From CAYMJO01 sp964391305 (GTDB lineage: Bacteria > Patescibacteriota > CALEFQ01), in contig CAYMJO010000053.1 in NCBI GenBank assembly GCA_964391305.1, forward strand, positions 1-5,289: a stretch of 5,289 nucleotides of DNA, written 5' to 3'. Shown here piece after piece: positions 1 through 5,289 of this stretch. Each line of letters begins with the position of its first letter. Position 1 is the stretch's first letter. Position numbers and translations under genes: made by a program. Under the pieces are notes generated by a model. The model was not told where the DNA came from and did not search any database. It saw only the letters and a program-made list of their open reading frames with translations.

Positions 1-2600
1 GCTTGTTTGCCTTCAGCGATGGCTGCCGCTACGAGTTCCTGAGGCGGCTTGTTCCCGTCATAGCCGATCATATTCCCATCACTATCCGTGACGATACTTT
101 CATATTTACTCACTTCTTTCCCTCCTATTGTTTGCCCACCGATTTTTTTGACTTCTATTGTTATTCCGTTTTTTTCTATCGTAAAGGTTGTCTCTCCAGC
201 TTGAACTCTTTTGAGAAGTTCTGCCGGGACGGCTCGCCCTTCACAGAAATTAACTAAATCTTTTTCTGACGAATATTCCAGACTCATCCCTGTCTCGGAG
301 GTTTTTATTGAAACATTCCCAATTTTTCCTTCCACTCTTACGCTTTCAATTCCGCCTTTCCCGCCGCTTACAATTTGCGGAATCAACTGGAACATGAATC
401 CAACCCATTGCGACGTGTCGTCATCTTGCGCTACTAAACCTTTTCCTATCGCATCCAATGATTCTTCTATTACTTCTTCTGTCGTTTCCTTCCCTATTTC
501 TTTTATCCCATGCAGTGCTCTCCCCCATATCGTGCCAAACGCTTGCTTCCCTTCTTCCTTAAATCCTTCCTGTGCCGACTTAAATAAGCCTGACACAATT
601 TTGTCGGCTTGCATCGCGGCCTTTTCTGGAATTCTCTTCAAAAGCTCGCCGTACCCTCGTCCGATCGCTTTGCCGGCTATATTACCTATAGCTCCACCGC
701 CTGCTGAAAATGCAAGGCTTGTAAGTGTCGATGAGCCGAAGTTTTTTGTGTCCTCCCATATTCCTTGGCTCGCATTAGCTCCTTCAAATGCAAAGTCCGT
801 TAAATGGCTTGCTGTCGTTGTTCCTACTGCTATCAATGCGTTGCTGAGAAAAAAGTTTCCCGCTACTGCCGCGAATCCGGTCAGCCCGAATGCCGCAACT
901 CCTCCGGTAGCTGCAAATGCCGCGCCTATCGCAACAGCCGCCGCAACTGCGATGGTTATTTTTGCCGCCAGGATTCCCGCTACATTTAAAAATCCGGAAA
1001 CCCCCATGCCGGATCCTTCTATTTTTATTTGAACCCGACATATTTGCCTCACCTCTTCTACGTATTTGCCTATTTCGTCATGTAGTTTTTTTAGTTCTTC
1101 TATTTTTTTATTTATCGCATTTGCTTCATCGCTGTCGCCCTCCAGCGGTGTCAGATTTTGGAACCTCAACGTTATCGCGTTCAGCCCGTTAGCTTTTCGC
1201 AAAGTTTCTTTCGAATACTCCCTGACATGTTGCCAAAAATATTCGGTTGGCACTTCTCCTTTTTCCTGAATTTCTCCAATCATTTTCCCCGAGTTCTCCA
1301 TAAACAATTTTGTGTCTTGAACAAAACCCATGGATTCTTTTTGAAAATCTAAAACTTGGTCGCCTTGAAGAATCGTGTTTAAAAATCTGTAGGCTTCCGC
1401 TCTGTATTCTTTTATTTTCGAGAGGTATTCTTTGCTCTCTCCGCTGTCCGATTTCACTTCCGCGTCCAATTCTTCCGCTAATCTTTTTGCTACATTGAAT
1501 TCGCTCGAGAATTGCCCCACTCTGGTTATTCGGTCGAGGTCTTTGGCGTATTTTATAAGTTTTTCATTATTTGTTTTTTTTGCTTCCGCCATCCTTTCTT
1601 CCGTAACTGCCCGCGCATAGACTTTAAATTCTTCTTTTCCTGTTTTTATAAAAGCTATTTCTCCCGCCTTCTTCAGGTCTTCAAATCCTGTTTTCATGGC
1701 TTCCAGCTCTGATTCTGTTTTTGGGAATTCGCTGAATTCCCTGACAACCTCCAGACTCCCGTCTTGCTTCCTACTCAGCGCTGAAAAATTAAATCCCTTA
1801 ACTTCATCGAAAGCATTATCCGAAACTCCGTCGTCCATCAACTTTCTCAGTCTTATGAACGGACGAAGCGTTCCCGCTATTTTCAATTTTGTTTTAACTG
1901 CATCTAAGGCTAGCCCGTCTGCATTTTCCCTCGTGGCTGATAAAAGTTTTCCCATAGCCTCCACGTCTTCCGCCTCTGCTTCTTCGAGTGCTTTTTTGTA
2001 TTCGTTTAATTTTAAAACTTCTTCGACCTTTCGCCTTTCATTTGTAGCCGTCCCAACTTCTCCTCTTATGTATAAATTAAAAATTTTATTTATCTCTTCT
2101 CCACTTATAAATTGTGATGTATCTTCATATGCTTTTAGTTGTGCCGCGAAATCAATCATGTCGTCTTTCAGCTCAGTTATTGGCGCCCTTTCTAATTCGT
2201 CGAGTTCCTTGTAATAATTCCTGAATTTCGACATGTCCACTTGTACGCCCGATGAAGCAAGCGCGTCTTCTATTTCCGATTCTATTCCTCTGAATTCTTC
2301 CTCTGCGGATTTTTCTCTCTCTATTTCATCGATGAATTCGTTTATTTGTTTATCAAATTCGCTTTGTTTTTCTGTTAAAGTTTTCTCATCAATCTCTCCC
2401 AACAGCTGGGCTGTTTCGTCTTTTATTTCTTGCTTTCTGGGATCGCTGTCGAGCTCATCGGCTTTGCTCAAAAGTTCTTCTGTTTTTGCTACGTAAGTCT
2501 CTGTAAGTTCTTTTTCTTCACCTCCAACCCCCGAGACTTTTTTGTCTTCTTTTTGATCCAGAATATCTATCCGCTTTATTTGTTCACGTGCGTCTGCCAT
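1..2600 (-). CDS. Second large coiled-coil protein of the same layout, 3' end outside the window (at least 866 aa, unknown function)
   Basis: My translation from the ATG at 2600 (MADAREQIKR) stays open to base 1, giving 866 full codons and a partial GCN codon, so the C-terminus is missing. Residues 1-530 are Glu/Lys-rich and mostly helical, with clear coiled-coil stretches near 28-112, 190-220 and 490-520. Residues 534-600 are a long Ala/Gly-rich hydrophobic region, and a shorter hydrophobic stretch lies near 731-747. Residues 614-643 align without gaps to 685-714 of the upstream protein. Residues 761-820 resemble that protein's C-terminal module. A Gly-rich predicted beta stretch (821-850) and a helix start (851-866) follow. 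Only two cysteines are seen (521, 786). There is no signal peptide or known catalytic motif. The start follows the upstream stop by six bases and shows no Shine-Dalgarno motif, so translational coupling is likely. It is most likely a diverged tandem paralogue; a pore-forming, toxin-delivery or tape-measure-like role is only an analogy. Confidence 0.88.
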   Translation of the reverse strand, partial: MADAREQIKRIDILDQKEDKKVSGVGGEEKELTETYVAKTEELLSKADELDSDPRKQEIKDETAQLLGEIDEKTLTEKQSEFDKQINEFIDEIEREKSAEEEFRGIESEIEDALASSGVQVDMSKFRNYYKELDELERAPITELKDDMIDFAAQLKAYEDTSQFISGEEINKIFNLYIRGEVGTATNERRKVEEVLKLNEYKKALEEAEAEDVEAMGKLLSATRENADGLALDAVKTKLKIAGTLRPFIRLRKLMDDGVSDNAFDEVKGFNFSALSRKQDGSLEVVREFSEFPKTESELEAMKTGFEDLKKAGEIAFIKTGKEEFKVYARAVTEERMAEAKKTNNEKLIKYAKDLDRITRVGQFSSEFNVAKRLAEELDAEVKSDSGESKEYLSKIKEYRAEAYRFLNTILQGDQVLDFQKESMGFVQDTKLFMENSGKMIGEIQEKGEVPTEYFWQHVREYSKETLRKANGLNAITLRFQNLTPLEGDSDEANAINKKIEELKKLHDEIGKYVEEVRQICRVQIKIEGSGMGVSGFLNVAGILAAKITIAVAAAVAIGAAFAATGGVAAFGLTGFAAVAGNFFLSNALIAVGTTTASHLTDFAFEGANASQGIWEDTKNFGSSTLTSLAFSAGGGAIGNIAGKAIGRGYGELLKRIPEKAAMQADKIVSGLFKSAQEGFKEEGKQAFGTIWGRALHGIKEIGKETTEEVIEESLDAIGKGLVAQDDDTSQWVGFMFQLIPQIVSGGKGGIESVRVEGKIGNVSIKTSETGMSLEYSSEKDLVNFCEGRAVPAELLKRVQAGETTFTIEKNGITIEVKKIGGQTIGGKEVSKYESIVTDSDGNMIGYDGNKPPQELVAAAIAEGKQ
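141..320 (-). other. Alpha/beta module, downstream copy (residues 761-820)
   Basis: Its order of elements matches the upstream C-terminal module: a strand with EYS, a helix KDLVNFCEG, a second helix (AELLKRVQAG), then the hairpin TFTIEKNGITIEV. The spacing from the shared block is also similar (about 150-160 residues in both proteins). Unlike the upstream copy it is not terminal. A Gly-rich stretch and another helix follow before the window ends. Confidence 0.45.
672..761 (-). other. Shared block, downstream copy (residues 614-643)
   Basis: This is the partner of the upstream block, starting IWEDTK and ending NIAG. It follows the hydrophobic region closely, as in the upstream protein, and leads into a basic, Gly-rich stretch (AGKAIGRGYG). 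Conserved position as well as sequence is the main evidence that the two proteins are paralogues. Confidence 0.6.
801..1001 (-). other. Hydrophobic Ala/Gly-rich region of the downstream protein (residues 534-600)
   Basis: Two long uncharged stretches are visible, about 536-565 (contains ITIAVAAAVAIGAAFAA) and about 566-592 (contains FGLTGFAAVAGNFF). The only charge between 534 and 600 is Lys547. The region holds the same relative place as the hydrophobic region of the upstream protein: right after the helical part and 14 residues before the shared block that starts at residue 614. A membrane hairpin is plausible. Confidence 0.65.
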
Positions 2601-2609
2601 TTTAGACTA
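2598..2609 (-). promoter_or_regulatory. Stop-start junction of the two genes, same frame, no Shine-Dalgarno
   Basis: On the minus strand this reads TAG TCT AAA ATG. The upstream stop and downstream start are in the same frame with two sense codons between. The 20 bases before the ATG (including AATCACCTAG) contain no AGGAGG- or GGTG-like element. Initiation here probably depends on coupling to the ribosome that terminates just upstream, or on a mechanism that does not use Shine-Dalgarno pairing. There is no room for a separate promoter or terminator. Confidence 0.75.
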
Positions 2610-5282
2610 GGTGATTATTTTAGTTTTTGACGGATAAATTGTTGTTACCTTATCTGTTCCTTTTACTCTAAATGAGAACGACGGGGGTTTGCCGTCGTTA
2701 ATCCAGGTATCAACCATGTTTTTTGTTTTCCCAAGTCCTTCATTGAACGCTAAGCCGAATTCTTTGGCTGACGGGGCACTGAATTCCATTACCCCAGCGT
2801 TTTCAACAATTTCAAAGCCTTTTGCCTTTAATTTACTTGAGGCTGTCGTTACTATCTCGGATTCTTTACTATGTTCTTCTCCTACAGCCACAGCTTCTAC
2901 TTCCTTTTTTGCTTCATCTTTCACTACGTCTTTGACAAATTTCTTCCCCACATCTTTCGCTATTTTTGCTTCCACCTCAACCGCTTCTCCTGCTCCAGCT
3001 CGGCCAAAACGATTTGCCAATTTCCCAAACAAGGATTTCGCCACTCCTGTCCCCGCTAATCCGGCTTCCGCCAATTCTACGCCCGTCGCCTCTCCTCCGG
3101 TTTTTATTAGCTCTCTTATCATTACATCATTGCCCGTGTTGCCTGCAAGATTTTTCAATTGCCCCAACCCTTTCAACGCCCCAGTAAATGTAAGTGAAAG
3201 AGCGAGATTCATCTTGAAATCTTCGTACAAACTTCTCGTCGACCAATCTACTTCTTCCGACATAGTATCGCTTCCCGGTAATATGACCGTTGCTTCTTTC
3301 ATCGCCCTTGAGCCAACGGTAAGTCCAGCGGCTATCCCGACATTTTCGCCAACGAAATGTGCCACACTGGCTGTTCTTGTGCCAATTGTTAACACACGTC
3401 CTCCCATTAAGATTATCCTTCCTGCGATAAAGCCACCTATCCCGGCAGTTGCCATTGATATGGCTACGGTTCCTATCAATACCGCCGCCGTTTTAGCCAC
3501 ATCCCAGAACATGTCATCTTTTGCGGTTTGCATATCTTCTCTGGCTTCCACTATTTCGTTCCATCTTTCGTTTGAAAATTTTTCTTTTAATGTTTGGTCT
3601 ATTTCCTTTTTCAATTCATCTACTATCTCTTGAGCTTGTCCTTTTAACTCCGGGTGAGCTTTGAGGAAATCGCTTCGCAACGATGCGTCCAAACATTCTT
3701 TTGCTCTGAATAATTGAGCTTTGCATTCCATGAAGGCATTCTTTGTATCGTCTAACGATTTCGTACAGCTGTCTAAGATGTCCATTTTCGTAAGTCCGTA
3801 TGCTCTTAATTTGTCTGCATTTTTCAATTGCGAATTGATGTTAAATTCGGCTCTTTCGGCCGCCGTTTTGCACCTATCCATTGGCTCATTTACTCTCGAC
3901 GCAATTATCTCTTTTAAATTGCTACGAATGAACAATGTTAATTCCGGCGAAGCGGTATCCGGTTCCTCGAATTTGATTTCTTCGCCAGATAAAAATTTCC
4001 CCGTTTCCGTCAGTAGTTTCTTTTGCGATTCGTACATCTCTTTGTCTCTTTCCTTGATCGTTTTCTCTGGCATTTCTTTGTTGATAACCATCAATTCGGT
4101 TTCAATCATCACAGATTTATCCATGCAGTCCAGCGACGATCCGAGCAATTTCATCAGTGTTATTGCTTTGCCTGAGATTGCCGGCTTTTGATCCGGCGGC
4201 ACGAGGTCTATGGATCCGCAGTCTGAAATGGCTTTTTCAACTATCCCCGATTCTCGCGCTATCGCTTCTTTGAGAGTGTTTTTTTCTTTTGCCATTCTTT
4301 CTAGTTCTTTGTATTTCTTGTCTCTGATATATTCCCTTGTTTCTTCGTCCACCGCTTTTCCGTTTTCGAACGACTGCCTGTATTTCAATTCTTTTTTTAA
4401 AAGCCCTTCGTCTTGGCAGATTTCCGCTTTTTCTTCTGCGCTTTTTTCTTGCGTGAGCGTTTCCGCTTTTAATCTTTCGATTTCAGAAAATTGTCCGGTT
4501 TTTGATTCCAAATTTTCATCGAAGAACTCGCGCTTTGCCTCATCAAAATTTTCTGGAAAAAATTCTTGCGCCGCAGTTTTTTCGCCCCCATTATTGATCT
4601 TGTAAAGCGCCATTGTGTACATGGCTTCGTTTTCTTCCATGCGAGTCGCTCTGTCCATAAATTCCGCTCCCGCTTCGCTCAAGTCTTTTTCCGCGTTCAT
4701 CAAAACCCTGAAATTGTATTTCTCTACGGTTTTCGAACTTCCTCCTTCTATCTCAGTGGTGCTGCTTGAATACGTCTCTCCATCCATAACTTCCATGTGA
4801 CAGTAGGGTATGGTTTTAAATTTTTCCATCTCCGCTCGAGCTTCTTCTGCTTCTTTTTTCGCCTCGCCCAATTGGCCTTTAAGTTCTTTTTGTCTCTTTT
4901 CAAAAATCACTTTGGCCGACTGCTCCACCTCCATTTTGTCCAAGACGTTTTCGTCTTTTTCTCCGCGCAGAACCGCTTCGATTAAAAAGTTTTTAAATTC
5001 TTCTTTGTCTTTTCTAAGATTTTTCACAAGATTCTCGCGGGCGAATATTTTTTTGGAAGCTAGGCCTATTTCCTCCAGCGTGGATCCGTTTTGTTCGGCC
5101 AAAACAATGTAGATTTCCGCTATCTGGCTGTTTGATAGCGCCATATAGATCGACGCACCAAGTTTTTCGCATTCTCTTTTCTTCGCCTCGAGCCCATTCG
5201 TCCTTGCTTCGAATTCTTTTGTCAGCTCAGAGGGATTTTTAATTTCTCCGGTTAGAATTTGCTTTACTTTTTCTTCACTCAT
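2607..5282 (-). CDS. Large coiled-coil protein with a hydrophobic Gly/Ala-rich region and small C-terminal alpha/beta module (891 aa, unknown function)
   Basis: I do not recognise a named family. Residues 1-590 are highly charged and mostly helical, with the clearest coiled-coil stretches near 118-157 and 265-350. A short Ser/Thr/Gly-rich non-helical insert sits at about 158-186. Residues 595-665 are hydrophobic and Gly/Ala-rich and could span or enter a membrane. Residues 685-714 match a block in the downstream protein. A Lys/Glu/Val-rich linker (about 765-815) follows, then a predicted alpha/beta module at 823-882. There is no signal peptide and no visible catalytic or nucleotide-binding motif. 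Nine cysteines are present (38, 161, 289, 355, 386, 471, 506, 520, 530). The ATG at 5282 was chosen as the only visible start giving a natural charged N-terminus. Only seven bases lie upstream, they contain no Shine-Dalgarno sequence and no in-frame stop, so an earlier start is possible. The gene ends in TAG, six bases before the next ATG, which implies one transcript with the downstream paralogue. Confidence 0.9.
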   Translation of the reverse strand: MSEEKVKQILTGEIKNPSELTKEFEARTNGLEAKKRECEKLGASIYMALSNSQIAEIYIVLAEQNGSTLEEIGLASKKIFARENLVKNLRKDKEEFKNFLIEAVLRGEKDENVLDKMEVEQSAKVIFEKRQKELKGQLGEAKKEAEEARAEMEKFKTIPYCHMEVMDGETYSSSTTEIEGGSSKTVEKYNFRVLMNAEKDLSEAGAEFMDRATRMEENEAMYTMALYKINNGGEKTAAQEFFPENFDEAKREFFDENLESKTGQFSEIERLKAETLTQEKSAEEKAEICQDEGLLKKELKYRQSFENGKAVDEETREYIRDKKYKELERMAKEKNTLKEAIARESGIVEKAISDCGSIDLVPPDQKPAISGKAITLMKLLGSSLDCMDKSVMIETELMVINKEMPEKTIKERDKEMYESQKKLLTETGKFLSGEEIKFEEPDTASPELTLFIRSNLKEIIASRVNEPMDRCKTAAERAEFNINSQLKNADKLRAYGLTKMDILDSCTKSLDDTKNAFMECKAQLFRAKECLDASLRSDFLKAHPELKGQAQEIVDELKKEIDQTLKEKFSNERWNEIVEAREDMQTAKDDMFWDVAKTAAVLIGTVAISMATAGIGGFIAGRIILMGGRVLTIGTRTASVAHFVGENVGIAAGLTVGSRAMKEATVILPGSDTMSEEVDWSTRSLYEDFKMNLALSLTFTGALKGLGQLKNLAGNTGNDVMIRELIKTGGEATGVELAEAGLAGTGVAKSLFGKLANRFGRAGAGEAVEVEAKIAKDVGKKFVKDVVKDEAKKEVEAVAVGEEHSKESEIVTTASSKLKAKGFEIVENAGVMEFSAPSAKEFGLAFNEGLGKTKNMVDTWINDGKPPSFSFRVKGTDKVTTIYPSKTKIIT
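2637..2816 (-). other. C-terminal alpha/beta module, upstream copy (residues 823-882)
   Basis: By eye this looks like beta strand, helix, second helix and beta hairpin. Key features are a strand ending MEFS, the helix motif KEFGLAFNEG, a Gly-Lys-Pro-Pro turn, and alternating strand residues FSFRVKG. It ends nine residues before the stop, so it forms the C-terminus. The downstream protein has a similar pattern (EYS, KDLVNFCEG, FTIEKNG). I cannot name the fold. Confidence 0.45.
2677..2699 (-). repeat. 8-bp perfect inverted repeat near the 3' end of the upstream gene
   Basis: The arms AACGACGG (2677-2684) and CCGTCGTT (2692-2699) are exact reverse complements around a 7-base loop. It lies inside the coding sequence (the INDGKPPS region), about 70 bases before the stop. 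No U-tract follows on the transcribed strand, so it is not a standard terminator. It may be chance or a mild mRNA hairpin. Confidence 0.4.
3141..3230 (-). other. Shared block, upstream copy (residues 685-714)
   Basis: This segment, starting LYEDFK and ending NLAG, aligns without gaps to residues 614-643 of the downstream protein. Identical positions by eye are E687, D688, K690, L697, T698, G705, G707, N711, A713 and G714 (10 of 30), and Y/W and L/I exchanges add support. It lies about 20 residues after the hydrophobic region. Confidence 0.6.
3288..3500 (-). other. Hydrophobic Gly/Ala-rich region of the upstream protein (residues 595-665)
   Basis: After more than 590 charged residues the protein turns abruptly hydrophobic just past FWDVAK. 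The first stretch, about 595-621, is long enough to cross a membrane (contains VLIGTVAISMATAGIGG). A shorter one at about 622-634 and a Gly-rich one at about 644-658 follow. Arginines at 622, 629 and 636 separate them. With no signal peptide this could be an internal membrane hairpin or a buried or conditionally inserted segment. Topology cannot be decided by eye. Confidence 0.65.
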
Positions 5283-5289
5283 GTACGTC

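Noticed and set aside
992..1014. Inverted repeat ATCCGG / CCGGAT with an 11-base loop
   Set aside because: The stem is only six base pairs, lies inside the coding sequence, and has no U-tract or other context. It is expected by chance in a window this long.
211..1032. A 273-codon plus-strand open frame opposite the downstream gene
   Set aside because: It has the same Ser/Pro/Ile-rich antisense composition, and it overlaps the minus-strand region that encodes the shared block and hydrophobic region.
784..1041. An 85-codon minus-strand open frame in another frame
   Set aside because: It is Arg/Cys/Gly/Ser-rich and lies inside the downstream gene, whose own frame encodes the collinear hydrophobic region. 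It is a shadow.
1..2600. Phage tape-measure protein as a firm identity
   Set aside because: Length and hydrophobic stretches would fit, but a tandem pair of paralogues, a terminal alpha/beta module and no phage genes in view do not support it beyond analogy.
2689..3633. A 314-codon plus-strand open frame opposite the 3' part of the upstream gene
   Set aside because: Its translation is Ser/Pro/Phe/Ala-rich with no domain pattern, as expected for the complement of a Glu/Lys/Gly/Ala-rich purine-biased gene. The minus-strand gene covers it completely and is far more protein-like.
1..5282. Use of a non-standard genetic code with TGA as a sense codon
   Set aside because: The long frames stay open under the standard code and I saw no in-frame TGA in the downstream gene, so nothing here calls for recoding.

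Overview
The window carries two very large protein-coding genes on the minus strand and almost nothing else. Only six bases separate them. The upstream gene (5282 to 2607, 891 codons) is complete unless its true start lies beyond the right edge. The downstream gene starts at 2600 and stays open to base 1, so its 3' end is outside the window (866 full codons visible). I found no RNA gene, insertion sequence, CRISPR array, origin or attachment site. The plus strand shows only antisense open frames.

The two proteins belong together. Each has about 530-590 residues of highly charged, mostly helical and coiled-coil sequence. A Gly/Ala-rich hydrophobic region of about 65-70 residues follows, then a conserved block that aligns without gaps over 30 residues (10 identities by eye). 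A variable linker comes next, then a small predicted alpha/beta module of about 60 residues. In the upstream protein this module is the C-terminus. In the downstream protein more sequence follows. The best reading is a tandem pair of diverged paralogues in one operon. Both genes are also in the same reading frame, so a single TAG codon and two further sense codons separate them.

I cannot assign a named family or function. Neither protein shows an N-terminal signal peptide, a recognisable catalytic motif or a nucleotide-binding motif. The order 'long helical region, hydrophobic Gly/Ala region, small C-terminal domain' resembles membrane-penetrating proteins such as alpha-helical pore-formers, polymorphic toxins or phage tape-measure proteins. 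That is an analogy of layout, not evidence of homology.

The organism cannot be fixed from this sequence. G+C looks moderate (roughly 40-45% by eye). The coding strand is strongly purine-rich, and ATA (Ile) and AGA/AGG (Arg) codons are common. No clear Shine-Dalgarno sequence precedes the downstream gene. Large unannotatable coiled-coil proteins in such a setting suggest an uncultivated lineage, such as Patescibacteria/CPR or a DPANN archaeon, but this is a weak inference.
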